Positions 25,320-39,938 of a DNA stretch of 64,000 bases are shown here, in pieces. The notes beneath the pieces were generated by a model. The model saw only the letters and a program-made list of their open reading frames with translations. It did no database searches and was not told where the DNA came from. The position numbers were made by a program, and so were the translations under genes. The stretch covers positions 1,240,001 to 1,304,000 of the forward strand of contig JAZGUH010000323.1 of assembly GCA_037893225.1 (NCBI GenBank), written 5' to 3'. Source of the DNA: Hippasteria phrygiana (lineage: Eukaryota > Echinodermata > Asteroidea > Valvatida > Goniasteridae). Positions within the stretch are counted from its first letter, which is position 1. Each line of letters starts with the position of its first letter.

Positions 25320-28300
25320 ATGAAATATCAACCAAATGCAGTAATTTTGACATGTATGGATAGCTTAGATCTGGCGCTACATGTTGCAATCATCGGCGGC
25401 TTCCTAGAGTTAAAACCTGTGGAGAAAATTCAAACCTCGCAATGTTTATTTTCTTTCCGGCCACCATCTGTGTACATATTACCGTCTATTTATTGCTCCA
25501 TGCATGTCAAATTCCCTGGGGTATGGACTTGCTTTACTCATTCATAATTGCATGAAATATAAACCAAATGCAGTAATTTTGACATGTATGTATAGCTTAG
25601 ATCTGGCGCTACATGTTGCAATCATCGGCGGCTTCCTAGAGTTAAAACTTGTGGAGAAAATTCAAACCTCGCAATGTTTATTTTCTTTCCGGCCAACATC
25701 TGTGTGCATATTACCTTCTATTTATTGCTCCATGCCTGTCAAATTCCCTGGGGTATGGACTTGCTTTACTCATTCATAATTGCATGAAATATCAACCAAA
25801 TGCAGTAATTTTGACATGTATGGATAGCGTAGATCTGGCGCTACATGTTGCAATCATCGGCGGCTTCTTAGAGTTCAAACTTGTGGAGAAAATTCAAACC
25901 TCGCCATGTTTATTTTCTTTCCGGCCAACATCTGTGTACATATTACCGTCTATTTATTGCTCCATGCATGTCAAATTCCCTGGGGTATGGACTTGCTTTA
26001 CTCATTCATAATTGCATGAAATATCAACCAAATGCAGTAATTTTGACATGTATGTATAGCTTAGATCTGGCGCTACATGTTGCAATCATCGGCGGCTTCC
26101 TAGAGTTAAAACTTGTGGAGAAAATTCAAACCTCGCAATGTTTATTTTCTTTCCGGCCACCATCTTTGTACATATTACCGTCTATTTATTGCTCCATGCA
26201 TGTCAAATTCCCTGGGGTATGGACTTGCTTTACTCATTCATAATTGCATGAAATATCAATAAAAATGCAGTAATTTTGACATGTATGTATAGCTTAGATC
26301 TGGCGCTACATGTTGCAATTATCGGCCGCTTCTTAGAGTTAACACTTGTGGAGAAAATTCAAACCTCGCAATGTTTATTTTCTTTCCGGCCAACATCTGT
26401 GTGCATATTACCTTTTATTTATTGCTCAATGCCTGTCAAATTCCCTGGGGTATGGACTTGCTTTACTCATTCATAATTGCATGAAATATCAACCAAATGA
26501 AGTAATTTTGACATGTATGGATAGCTTAGATCTGGCGCTACATGTTGCAATCATCGGCGGCTTCCTAGAGTTCAAACTTGTGGAGAAAATTCAAACCTCG
26601 CCATGTTTATTTTCTTTCCGGCCAACATCTGTGTACATATTACCTTCTATTTATTGCTCCATGCCTGTCAAATTCCCTGGGGTATGGACTCGCTTTACTC
26701 TTTCATAATTGCATGAAATATCAACCAAATGCAGTAATTTTGACATGTATGGATAGCTTAGATCTGGCGCTACATGTTGCAATCATCGGCGGCTTCCTAG
26801 AGTTAAAACTTGTGGAGAAAATTCAAACCTCGCAATGTTTATTTTCTTTCCGGCCAACATCTGTGTGCATATTACCTTCTATTTATTGCTCCATGCCTGT
26901 CAAATTCCCTGGGGTATGGACTTGCTTAACTCATTCATAATTGCATGAAATATCAACCAAATGCAGTAATTTTGACATGTATGGATAGCGTAGATCTGGC
27001 GCTACATGTTGCAATCATCGGCGGCTTCTTAGAGTTCAAACTTGTGGAGAAAATTCAAACCTCGCCATGTTTATTTTCTTTCCGGCCAACATCTGTGTAC
27101 ATATTACCGTCTATTTATTGCTCCATGCATGTCAAATTCCCTGGGGTATGGACTTGCTTGACTCATTCATAATTGCATGAAATATAAACCAAATGCAGTA
27201 ATTTTGACATGTATGTATAGCTTAGATCTGGCGCTACATGTTGCAATCATCGGCGGCTTCCTAGAGTTAAAACTTGTGGAGAAAATTCAAACCTCGCAAT
27301 GTTTATTTTCTTTCCGGCCAACATCTGTGTACATATTACCTTCTATTTATTGCTCCATGCATGTCAAATTCCCTGGGGTATGGACTTGCTTTATTCATTC
27401 ATAATTGCATGAAATATCAACCAAATGCAGTAATTTTGACATGTATGGATAGCTTAGATCTGGCGCTACATGTTGCAATCATCGGCGGCTTCCTAGAGTT
27501 CAAACTTGTGGAGAAAATTCAAACCTCGCCATGTTTATTTTCTTTCCGGCCAACATCTGTGTACATATTACCGTCTATTTATTGCTCCATGCATGTCAAA
27601 TTCCCTGGGGTATGGACTTGCTTTACTCATTCATAATTGCATGAAATATCAACCAAATGAAGTAATTTTGACATGTATGTATAGCTTAGATCTGGCGCTA
27701 CATGTTGCAATCATCGGCGGCTTCCTAGAGTTAAAACTTGTGGAGAAAATTCAAACCTCGCAATGTTTATTTTCTTTCCGGCCAACATCTGTGTACATAT
27801 TACCTTCTATTTATTGCTCCATGCATGTCAAATTCCCTGGGGTATGGACTTGCTTTATTCATTCATAATTGCATGAAATATCAACCAAATGCAGTAATTT
27901 TGACATGTATGGATAGCTTAGATCTGGCGCTACATGTTGCAATCATCGGCGGCTTCCTAGAGTTCAAACTTGTGGAGAAAATTCAAACCTCGCCATGTTT
28001 ATTTTCTTTCCGGCCAACATCTGTGTACATATTACCGTCTATTTATTGCTCCATGCATGTCAAATTCCCTGGGGTATGGACTTGCTTTACTCATTCATAA
28101 TTGCATGAAATATCAACCAAATGAAGTAATTTTGACATGTATGTATAGCTTAGATCTGGCGCTACATGTTGCAATCATCGGCGGCTTCCTAGAGTTAAAA
28201 CTTGTGGAGAAAATTCAAACCTCGCAATGTTTATTTTCTTTCCGGCCAACATCTGTGTACATATTACCTTCTATTTATTGCTCCATGCATGTCAAATTCC

Positions 28301-28336
28301 CTGGGGTATGGACTTGCTTTATTCATTCATAATTTC
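25320..28336 (+). repeat. 13-mer higher-order repeat, copy 1 (3,017 bp)
   Basis: The order is N Kc V L X+ ET C V K D E D E. X+ (26248-26480) is a 233-bp X monomer in which caaccaaatg has become caataaaaatg. The C monomer at 26713 has 40g, unlike other C monomers. Private t changes lie at 26928 (t to a, shared with later copies) and 27160 (t to g, only here). Confidence 0.88.
26248..26480 (+). repeat. 233-bp X+ monomer
   Basis: One base longer than usual: caaccaaatg reads caataaaaatg. The change creates AATAAA at 26258-26263 and a stop codon in the frame that opens the monomer. The X marks (79c, 95c, 167t, 180a) are intact. The same insertion is at 29265, 29498, 32051 and 35068. Confidence 0.92.
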
Positions 28337-31122
28337 ATGAAATATCAACCAAATGCAGTAATTTTGACATGTATGGATAGCTTAGATCTGGCGCTACATG
28401 TTGCAATCATCGGCGGCTTCCTAGAGTTAAAACCTGTGGAGAAAATTCAAACCTCGCAATGTTTATTTTCTTTCCGGCCACCATCTGTGTACATATTACC
28501 GTCTATTTATTGCTCCATGCATGTCAAATTCCCTGGGGTATGGACTTGCTTTACTCATTCATAATTGCATGAAATATAAACCAAATGCAGTAATTTTGAC
28601 ATGTATGTATAGCTTAGATCTGGCGCTACATGTTGCAATCATCGGCGGCTTCCTAGAGTTAAAACTTGTGGAGAAAATTCAAACCTCGCAATGTTTATTT
28701 TCTTTCCGGCCAACATCTGTGTGCATATTACCTTCTATTTATTGCTCCATGCCTGTCAAATTCCCTGGGGTATGGACTTGCTTTACTCATTCATAATTGC
28801 ATGAAATATCAACCAAATGCAGTAATTTTGACATGTATGGATAGCGTAGATCTGGCGCTACATGTTGCAATCATCGGCGGCTTCTTAGAGTTCAAACTTG
28901 TGGAGAAAATTCAAACCTCGCCATGTTTATTTTCTTTCCGGCCAACATCTGTGTACATATTACCGTCTATTTATTGCTCCATGCATGTCAAATTCCCTGG
29001 GGTATGGACTTGCTTTACTCATTCATAATTGCATGAAATATCAACCAAATGCAGTAATTTTGACATGTATGTATAGCTTAGATCTGGCGCTACATGTTGC
29101 AATCATCGGCGGCTTCCTAGAGTTAAAACTTGTGGAGAAAATTCAAACCTCGCAATGTTTATTTTCTTTCCGGCCACCATCTTTGTACATATTACCGTCT
29201 ATTTATTGCTCCATGCATGTCAAATTCCCTGGGGTATGGACTTGCTTTACTCATTCATAATTGCATGAAATATCAATAAAAATGCAGTAATTTTGACATG
29301 TATGTATAGCTTAGATCTGGCGCTACATGTTGCAATTATCGGCCGCTTCTTAGAGTTAAAACTTGTGGAGAAAATTCAAACCTCGCAATGTTTATTTTCT
29401 TTCCGGCCACCATCTTTGTACATATTACCGTCTATTTATTGCTCCATGCATGTCAAATTCCCTGGGGTATGGACTTGCTTTACTCATTCATAATTGCATG
29501 AAATATCAATAAAAATGCAGTAATTTTGACATGTATGTATAGCTTAGATCTGGCGCTACATGTTGCAATCATCGGCGGCTTCCTAGAGTTAAAACTTGTG
29601 GAGAAAATTCAAACCTCGCAATGTTTATTTTCTTTCCGGCCAACATCTGTGTGCATATTACCTTCTATTTATTGCTCCATGCCTGTCAAATTCCCTGGGG
29701 TATGGACTTGCTTAACTCATTCATAATTGCATGAAATATCAACCAAATGCAGTAATTTTGACATGTATGGATAGCGTAGATCTGGCGCTACATGTTGCAA
29801 TCATCGGCGGCTTCTTAGAGTTCAAACTTGTGGAGAAAATTCAAACCTCGCCATGTTTATTTTCTTTCCGGCCAACATCTGTGTACATATTACCGTCTAT
29901 TTATTGCTCCATGCATGTCAAATTCCCTGGGGTATGGACTTGCTTTACTCATTCATAATTGCATGAAATATAAACCAAATGCAGTAATTTTGACATGTAT
30001 GTATAGCTTAGATCTGGCGCTACATGTTGCAATCATCGGCGGCTTCCTAGAGTTAAAACTTGTGGAGAAAATTCAAACCTCGCAATGTTTATTTTCTTTC
30101 CGGCCAACATCTGTGTACATATTACCTTCTATTTATTGCTCCATGCATGTCAAATTCCCTGGGGTATGGACTTGCTTTATTCATTCATAATTGCATGAAA
30201 TATCAACCAAATGCAGTAATTTTGACATGTATGGATAGCTTAGATCTGGCGCTACATGTTGCAATCATCGGCGGCTTCCTAGAGTTCAAACTTGTGGAGA
30301 AAATTCAAACCTCGCCATGTTTATTTTCTTTCCGGCCAACATCTGTGTACATATTACCGTCTATTTATTGCTCCATGCATGTCAAATTCCCTGGGGTATG
30401 GACTTGCTTTACTCATTCATAATTGCATGAAATATCAACCAAATGAAGTAATTTTGACATGTATGTATAGCTTAGATCTGGCGCTACATGTTGCAATCAT
30501 CGGCGGCTTCCTAGAGTTAAAACTTGTGGAGAAAATTCAAACCTCGCAATGTTTATTTTCTTTCCGGCCAACATCTGTGTACATATTACCTTCTATTTAT
30601 TGCTCCATGCATGTCAAATTCCCTGGGGTATGGACTTGCTTTATTCATTCATAATTGCATGAAATATCAACCAAATGCAGTAATTTTGACATGTATGGAT
30701 AGCTTAGATCTGGCGCTACATGTTGCAATCATCGGCGGCTTCCTAGAGTTCAAACTTGTGGAGAAAATTCAAACCTCGCCATGTTTATTTTCTTTCCGGC
30801 CAACATCTGTGTACATATTACCGTCTATTTATTGCTCCATGCATGTCAAATTCCCTGGGGTATGGACTTGCTTTACTCATTCATAATTGCATGAAATATC
30901 AACCAAATGAAGTAATTTTGACATGTATGTATAGCTTAGATCTGGCGCTACATGTTGCAATCATCGGCGGCTTCCTAGAGTTAAAACTTGTGGAGAAAAT
31001 TCAAACCTCGCAATGTTTATTTTCTTTCCGGCCAACATCTGTGTACATATTACCTTCTATTTATTGCTCCATGCATGTCAAATTCCCTGGGGTATGGACT
31101 TGCTTTATTCATTCATAATTTC
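28337..31122 (+). repeat. 13-mer higher-order repeat, rearranged 12-mer copy (2,786 bp)
   Basis: The order is N Kc V L X/L+ X/C+ V K D E D E. The usual X+ ET C has been replaced by two chimeras, both 233 bp: X head with L tail (29265-29497) and X head with C tail (29498-29730). The net change is minus one monomer, matching 12 x 232 plus two inserted bases. Confidence 0.85.
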
Positions 31123-34100
31123 ATGAAATATCAACCAAATGCAGTAATTTTGACATGTATGGATAGCTTAGATCTGGCGCTACATGTTGCAATCATCGGC
31201 GGCTTCCTAGAGTTAAAACCTGTGGAGAAAATTCAAACCTCGCAATGTTTATTTTCTTTCCGGCCACCATCTGTGTACATATTACCGTCTATTTATTGCT
31301 CCATGCATGTCAAATTCCCTGGGGTATGGACTTGCTTTACTCATTCATAATTGCATGAAATATAAACCAAATGCAGTAATTTTGACATGTATGTATAGCT
31401 TAGATCTGGCGCTACATGTTGCAATCATCGGCGGCTTCCTAGAGTTAAAACTTGTGGAGAAAATTCAAACCTCGCAATGTTTATTTTCTTTCCGGCCAAC
31501 ATCTGTGTGCATATTACCTTCTATTTATTGCTCCATGCCTGTCAAATTCCCTGGGGTATGGACTTGCTTTACTCATTCATAATTGCATGAAATATCAACC
31601 AAATGCAGTAATTTTGACATGTATGGATAGCGTAGATCTGGCGCTACATGTTGCAATCATCGGCGGCTTCTTAGAGTTCAAACTTGTGGAGAAAATTCAA
31701 ACCTCGCCATGTTTATTTTCTTTCCGGCCAACATCTGTGTACATATTACCGTCTATTTATTGCTCCATGCATGTCAAATTCCCTGGGGTATGGACTTGCT
31801 TTACTCATTCATAATTGCATGAAATATCAACCAAATGCAGTAATTTTGACATGTATGTATAGCTTAGATCTGGCGCTACATGTTGCAATCATCGGCGGCT
31901 TCCTAGAGTTAAAACTTGTGGAGAAAATTCAAACCTCGCAATGTTTATTTTCTTTCCGGCCACCATCTTTGTACATATTACCGTCTATTTATTGCTCCAT
32001 GCATGTCAAATTCCCTGGGGTATGGACTTGCTTTACTCATTCATAATTGCATGAAATATCAATAAAAATGCAGTAATTTTGACATGTATGTATAGCTTAG
32101 ATCTGGCGCTACATGTTGCAATTATCGGCCGCTTCTTAGAGTTAACACTTGTGGAGAAAATTCAAACCTCGCAATGTTTATTTTCTTTCCGGCCAACATC
32201 TGTGTGCATATTACCTTTTATTTATTGCTCAATGCCTGTCAAATTCCCTGGGGTATGGACTTGCTTTACTCATTCATAATTGCATGAAATATCAACCAAA
32301 TGAAGTAATTTTGACATGTATGGATAGCTTAGATCTGGCGCTACATGTTGCAATCATCGGCGGCTTCCTAGAGTTCAAACTTGTGGAGAAAATTCAAACC
32401 TCGCCATGTTTATTTTCTTTCCGGCCAACATCTGTGTACATATTACCTTCTATTTATTGCTCCATGCCTGTCAAATTCCCTGGGGTATGGACTCGCTTTA
32501 CTCTTTCATAATTGCATGAAATATCAACCAAATGCAGTAATTTTGACATGTATGTATAGCTTAGATCTGGCGCTACATGTTGCAATCATCGGCGGCTTCC
32601 TAGAGTTAAAACTTGTGGAGAAAATTCAAACCTCGCAATGTTTATTTTCTTTCCGGCCAACATCTGTGTGCATATTACCTTCTATTTATTGCTCCATGCC
32701 TGTCAAATTCCCTGGGGTATGGACTTGCTTAACTCATTCATAATTGCATGAAATATCAACCAAATGCAGTAATTTTGACATGTATGGATAGCGTAGATCT
32801 GGCGCTACATGTTGCAATCATCGGCGGCTTCTTAGAGTTCAAACTTGTGGAGAAAATTCAAACCTCGCCATGTTTATTTTCTTTCCGGCCAACATCTGTG
32901 TACATATTACCGTCTATTTATTGCTCCATGCATGTCAAATTCCCTGGGGTATGGACTTGCTTTACTCATTCATAATTGCATGAAATATAAACCAAATGCA
33001 GTAATTTTGACATGTATGTATAGCTTAGATCTGGCGCTACATGTTGCAATCATCGGCGGCTTCCTAGAGTTAAAACTTGTGGAGAAAATTCAAACCTCGC
33101 AATGTTTATTTTCTTTCCGGCCAACATCTGTGTACATATTACCTTCTATTTATTGCTCCATGCATGTCAAATTCCCTGGGGTATGGACTTGCTTTATTCA
33201 TTCATAATTGCATGAAATATCAACCAAATGCAGTAATTTTGACATGTATGGATAGCTTAGATCTGGCGCTACATGTTGCAATCATCGGCGGCTTCCTAGA
33301 GTTCAAACTTGTGGAGAAAATTCAAACCTCGCCATGTTTATTTTCTTTCCGGCCAACATCTGTGTACATATTACCGTCTATTTATTGCTCCATGCATGTC
33401 AAATTCCCTGGGGTATGGACTTGCTTTACTCATTCATAATTGCATGAAATATCAACCAAATGAAGTAATTTTGACATGTATGTATAGCTTAGATCTGGCG
33501 CTACATGTTGCAATCATCGGCGGCTTCCTAGAGTTAAAACTTGTGGAGAAAATTCAAACCTCGCAATGTTTATTTTCTTTCCGGCCAACATCTGTGTACA
33601 TATTACCTTCTATTTATTGCTCCATGCATGTCAAATTCCCTGGGGTATGGACTTGCTTTATTCATTCATAATTGCATGAAATATCAACCAAATGCAGTAA
33701 TTTTGACATGTATGGATAGCTTAGATCTGGCGCTACATGTTGCAATCATCGGCGGCTTCCTAGAGTTCAAACTTGTGGAGAAAATTCAAACCTCGCCATG
33801 TTTATTTTCTTTCCGGCCAACATCTGTGTACATATTACCGTCTATTTATTGCTCCATGCATGTCAAATTCCCTGGGGTATGGACTTGCTTTACTCATTCA
33901 TAATTGCATGAAATATCAACCAAATGAAGTAATTTTGACATGTATGTATAGCTTAGATCTGGCGCTACATGTTGCAATCATCGGCGGCTTCCTAGAGTTA
34001 AAACTTGTGGAGAAAATTCAAACCTCGCAATGTTTATTTTCTTTCCGGCCAACATCTGTGTACATATTACCTTCTATTTATTGCTCCATGCATGTCAAAT

Positions 34101-34139
34101 TCCCTGGGGTATGGACTTGCTTTATTCATTCATAATTTC
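31123..34139 (+). repeat. 13-mer higher-order repeat, copy 3 (3,017 bp)
   Basis: The order is N Kc V L X+ ET C V K D E D E, the same as copy 1 apart from single-base differences. X+ is at 32051-32283. The C monomer (32516) has the usual 40t plus the shared gcttaactc change near its end. Confidence 0.88.
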
Positions 34140-36692
34140 ATGAAATATCAACCAAATGCAGTAATTTTGACATGTATGGATAGCTTAGATCTGGCGCTAC
34201 ATGTTGCAATCATCGGCGGCTTCCTAGAGTTAAAACCTGTGGAGAAAATTCAAACCTCGCAATGTTTATTTTCTTTCCGGCCACCATCTGTGTACATATT
34301 ACCGTCTATTTATTGCTCCATGCATGTCAAATTCCCTGGGGTATGGACTTGCTTTACTCATTCATAATTGCATGAAATATAAACCAAATGCAGTAATTTT
34401 GACATGTATGTATAGCTTAGATCTGGCGCTACATGTTGCAATCATCGGCGGCTTCCTAGAGTTAAAACTTGTGGAGAAAATTCAAACCTCGCAATGTTTA
34501 TTTTCTTTCCGGCCAACATCTGTGTGCATATTACCTTCTATTTATTGCTCCATGCCTGTCAAATTCCCTGGGGTATGGACTTGCTTTACTCATTCATAAT
34601 TGCATGAAATATCAACCAAATGCAGTAATTTTGACATGTATGGATAGCGTAGATCTGGCGCTACATGTTGCAATCATCGGCGGCTTCTTAGAGTTCAAAC
34701 TTGTGGAGAAAATTCAAACCTCGCCATGTTTATTTTCTTTCCGGCCAACATCTGTGTACATATTACCGTCTATTTATTGCTCCATGCATGTCAAATTCCC
34801 TGGGGTATGGACTTGCTTTACTCATTCATAATTGCATGAAATATCAACCAAATGCAGTAATTTTGACATGTATGTATAGCTTAGATCTGGCGCTACATGT
34901 TGCAATCATCGGCGGCTTCCTAGAGTTAAAACTTGTGGAGAAAATTCAAACCTCGCAATGTTTATTTTCTTTCCGGCCACCATCTTTGTACATATTACCG
35001 TCTATTTATTGCTCCATGCATGTCAAATTCCCTGGGGTATGGACTTGCTTTACTCATTCATAATTGCATGAAATATCAATAAAAATGCAGTAATTTTGAC
35101 ATGTATGTATAGCTTAGATCTGGCGCTACATGTTGCAATTATCGGCCGCTTCTTAGAGTTAACACTTGTGGAGAAAATTCAAACCTCGCAATGTTTATTT
35201 TCTTTCCGGCCAACATCTGTGTGCATATTACCTTTTATTTATTGCTCAATGCCTGTCAAATTCCCTGGGGTATGGACTTGCTTTACTCATTCATAATTGC
35301 ATGAAATATCAACCAAATGAAGTAATTTTGACATGTATGGATAGCTTAGATCTGGCGCTACATGTTGCAATCATCGGCGGCTTCCTAGAGTTCAAACTTG
35401 TGGAGAAAATTCAAACCTCGCCATGTTTATTTTCTTTCCGGCCAACATCTGTGTACATATTACCTTCTATTTATTGCTCCATGCCTGTCAAATTCCCTGG
35501 GGTATGGACTCGCTTTACTCTTTCATAATTGCATGAAATATCAACCAAATGCAGTAATTTTGACATGTATGTATAGCTTAGATCTGGCGCTACATGTTGC
35601 AATCATCGGCGGCTTCCTAGAGTTAAAACTTGTGGAGAAAATTCAAACCTCGCAATGTTTATTTTCTTTCCGGCCAACATCTGTGTGCATATTACCTTCT
35701 ATTTATTGCTCCATGCCTGTCAAATTCCCTGGGGTATGGACTTGCTTAACTCATTCATAATTGCATGAAATATCAACCAAATGCAGTAATTTTGACATGT
35801 ATGGATAGCGTAGATCTGGCGCTACATGTTGCAATCATCGGCGGCTTCTTAGAGTTCAAACTTGTGGAGAAAATTCAAACCTCGCCATGTTTATTTTCTT
35901 TCCGGCCAACATCTGTGTACATATTACCGTCTATTTATTGCTCCATGCATGTCAAATTCCCTGGGGTATGGACTTGCTTTACTCATTCATAATTGCATGA
36001 AATATAAACCAAATGCAGTAATTTTGACATGTATGTATAGCTTAGATCTGGCGCTACATGTTGCAATCATCGGCGGCTTCCTAGAGTTAAAACTTGTGGA
36101 GAAAATTCAAACCTCGCAATGTTTATTTTCTTTCCGGCCAACATCTGTGTACATATTACCTTCTATTTATTGCTCCATGCATGTCAAATTCCCTGGGGTA
36201 TGGACTTGCTTTATTCATTCATAATTGCATGAAATATCAACCAAATGCAGTAATTTTGACATGTATGGATAGCTTAGATCTGGCGCTACATGTTGCAATC
36301 ATCGGCGGCTTCCTAGAGTTCAAACTTGTGGAGAAAATTCAAACCTCGCCATGTTTATTTTCTTTCCGGCCAACATCTGTGTACATATTACCGTCTATTT
36401 ATTGCTCCATGCATGTCAAATTCCCTGGGGTATGGACTTGCTTTACTCATTCATAATTGCATGAAATATCAACCAAATGAAGTAATTTTGACATGTATGT
36501 ATAGCTTAGATCTGGCGCTACATGTTGCAATCATCGGCGGCTTCCTAGAGTTAAAACTTGTGGAGAAAATTCAAACCTCGCAATGTTTATTTTCTTTCCG
36601 GCCAACATCTGTGTACATATTACCTTCTATTTATTGCTCCATGCATGTCAAATTCCCTGGGGTATGGACTTGCTTTATTCATTCATAATTTC
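34140..36692 (+). repeat. 13-mer higher-order repeat, 11-mer copy (2,553 bp)
   Basis: The order is N Kc V L X+ ET C V K D E, as in the preceding copy but with one D-E pair fewer. X+ is at 35068-35300, exactly 3,017 bp after the X+ of the preceding copy. Confidence 0.87.
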
Positions 36693-39600
36693 ATGAAATA
36701 TCAACCAAATGCAGTAATTTTGACATGTATGGATAGCTTAGATCTGGCGCTACATGTTGCAATCATCGGCGGCTTCCTAGAGTTAAAACCTGTGGAGAAA
36801 ATTCAAACCTCGCAATGTTTATTTTCTTTCCGGCCACCATCTGTGTACATATTACCGTCTATTTATTGCTCCATGCATGTCAAATTCCCTGGGGTATGGA
36901 CTTGCTTTACTCATTCATAATTGCATGAAATATCAACCAAATGCAGTAATTTTGACATGTATGTATAGCTTAGATCTGGCGCTACATGTTGCAATCATCG
37001 GCGGCTTCCTAGAGTTAAAACTTGTGGAGAAAATTCAAACCTCGCAATGTTTATTTTCTTTCCGGCCAACATCTGTGTGCATATTACCTTCTATTTATTG
37101 CTCCATGCCTGTCAAATTCCCTGGGGTATGGACTTGCTTTACTCATTCATAATTGCATGAAATATCAACCAAATGCAGTAATTTTGACATGTATGGATAG
37201 CGTAGATCTGGCGCTACATGTTGCAATCATCGGCGGCTTCTTAGAGTTCAAACTTGTGGAGAAAATTCAAACCTCGCCATGTTTATTTTCTTTCCGGCCA
37301 ACATCTGTGTACATATTACCGTCTATTTATTGCTCCATGCATGTCAAATTCCCTGGGGTATGGACTTGCTTTACTCATTCATAATTGCATGAAATATCAA
37401 CCAAATGCAGTAATTTTGACATGTATGTATAGCTTAGATCTGGCGCTACATGTTGCAATCATCGGCGGCTTCCTAGAGTTAAAACTTGTGGAGAAAATTT
37501 AAACCTCGCAATGTTTATTTTCTTTCCGGCCAACATCTGTGTACATATTACCGTCTATTTATTGCTCCATGCATGTCAAATTCCCTGGGGTATGGACTTG
37601 CTTTATTCATTCATAATTGCATGAAATATCAACCAAATGCAGTAATTTTGACATGTATGGATAGCTTAGATCTGGCGCTACATGTTGCAATCATCGGCGG
37701 CTTCTTAGAGTTCAAACTTGTGGAGAAAATTCAAACCTCGCAATGTTTATTTTCTTTCCGGCCAACATCTGTGTGCATATTACCTTCTATTTATTGCTCC
37801 ATGCCTGTCAAATTCCCTGGGGTATGACTTGCTTTACTCATTCATAATTGCATGAAATATCAATCAAATACAGTAATTTTGACATGTATGGATAGCTTAG
37901 ATTTGGCGCTACATGTTGCAATTATCGGCGGCTTCTTAGAGTTAACACTTGTGGAGAAAATTCAAACCTCGCAATGTTTATTTTCTTTCCGGCCAACATC
38001 TGTGTGCATATTACCTTCTATTTATTGCTCCATGCCTGTCAAATTCCCTGGGGTATGGACTTGCTTTACTCATTCATAATTGCATGAAATATCAACCAAA
38101 TGCAGTAATTTTGACATGTATGGATAGCGTAGATCTGGCGCTACATGTTGCAATCATCGGCGGCTTCTTAGAGTTCAAACTTGTGGAGAAAATTCAAACC
38201 TCGCCATGTTTATTTTCTTTCCGGCCAACATCTGTGTACATATTACCGTCTATTTATTGCTCCATGCATGTCAAATTCCCTGGGGTATGGACTTGCTTTA
38301 CTCATTCATAATTGCATGAAATATCAACCAAATGCAGTAATTTTGACATGTATGTATAGCTTAGATCTGGCGCTACATGTTGCAATCATCGGCGGCTTCC
38401 TAGAGTTAAAACTTGTGGAGAAAATTCAAACCTCGCAATGTTTATTTTCTTTCCGGCCAACATCTGTGTACATATTACCTTCTATTTATTGCTCCATACA
38501 TGTCAAATTCCCTGGGGTATGGACTTGCTTTATTCATTCATAATTGCATGAAATATCAACCAAATGCAGTAATTTTGACATGTATGGATAGCTTAGATCT
38601 GGCGCTACATGTTGCAATCATCGGCGGCTTCCTAGAGTTCAAACTTGTGGAGAAAATTCAAACCTCGCCATGTTTATTTTCTTTCCGGCCAACATCTGTG
38701 TACATATTACCTTCTATTTATTGCTCCATGCATGTCAAATTCCCTGGAGTATGACTTGCTTTACTCATTCATAATTGCATGAAATATCAATCAAAAAGAG
38801 TAATTTTGACATGTATGGATAGCTTAGATTTGGCGCTACATGTTGCAATTATCGGCGGCTTCTTAGAGTTAACACTTGTGGAGAAAATTCAAACCTCGCA
38901 ATGTTTATTTTCTTTCCGGCCAACATCTGTGTACATATTACCGTCTATTTATTGCTCCATGCATGTCAAATTCCCTGGGGTATGGACTCGCTTTACTCAT
39001 TCATAATTGCATGAAATATCAACCAAATGCAGTAATTTTGACATGTATGTATAGCTTAGATCTGGCGCTACATGTTGCAATCATCGGCGGCTTCCTAGAG
39101 TTAAAACTTGTGGAGAAAATTCAAACCTCGCAATGTTTATTTTCTTTCCGGCCAACATCTGTGTGCATATTACCTTCTATTTATTGCTCCATGCCTGTCA
39201 AATTCCCTGGGGTATGGACTTGCTTTACTCATTCATAATTGCATGAAATATCAACCAAATGCAGTAATTTTGACATGTATGGATAGCGTAGATCTGGCGC
39301 TACATGTTGCAATCATCGGCGGCTTCTTAGAGTTCAAACTTGTGGAGAAAATTCAAACCTCGCCATGTTTATTTTCTTTCCGGCCAACATCTGTGTACAT
39401 ATTACCGTCTATTTATTGCTCCATGCATGTCAAATTCCCTGGGGTATGGACTTGCTTTACTCATTCATAATTGCATGAAATATCAACCAAATGCAGTAAT
39501 TTTGACATGTATGTATAGCTTAGATCTGGCGCTACATGTTGCAATCATCGGCGGCTTCCTAGAGTTAAAACTTGTGGAGAAAATTCAAACCTCGCAATGT

Positions 39601-39938
39601 TTATTTTCTTTCCGGCCAACATCTGTGTACATATTACCTTCTATTTATTGCTCCATGCATGTCAAATTCCCTGGGGTATGGACTTGCTTTATTCATTCAT
39701 AATTGCATGAAATATCAACCAAATGCAGTAATTTTGACATGTATGGATAGCTTAGATCTGGCGCTACATGTTGCAATCATCGGCGGCTTCCTAGAGTTCA
39801 AACTTGTGGAGAAAATTCAAACCTCGCCATGTTTATTTTCTTTCCGGCCAACATCTGTGTACATATTACCGTCTATTTATTGCTCCATGCATGTCAAATT
39901 CCCTGGGGTATGGACTCGCTTTACTCATTCATAATTGC
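36693..39938 (+). repeat. Transition segment with right-domain monomers (14 monomers)
   Basis: The order is N C V I G- S/F V I' D- SK C V I' D/S. I' is I with 165t. S/F (37852) has the S head and an F/C-type tail. The monomer at 37389 carries a c-to-t change at 37500, seen only here. D- (38548) ends in ggagtatgac, and SK (38779) has a rare tcaaaaagag head. The last monomer (39707) has a D body and the 211c tail of S. Order and marks are those of the right-hand family rather than of alpha or beta. Confidence 0.75.
38084..39474 (+). repeat. Marker block V I' D- SK C V, left copy
   Basis: This run of six monomers carries three rare marks: ccatacatg in I' (38316), ggagtatgac at the end of D- (38548) and tcaaaaagag in SK (38779). 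All three recur together, in the same order, only at 57100-58490. Confidence 0.85.
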
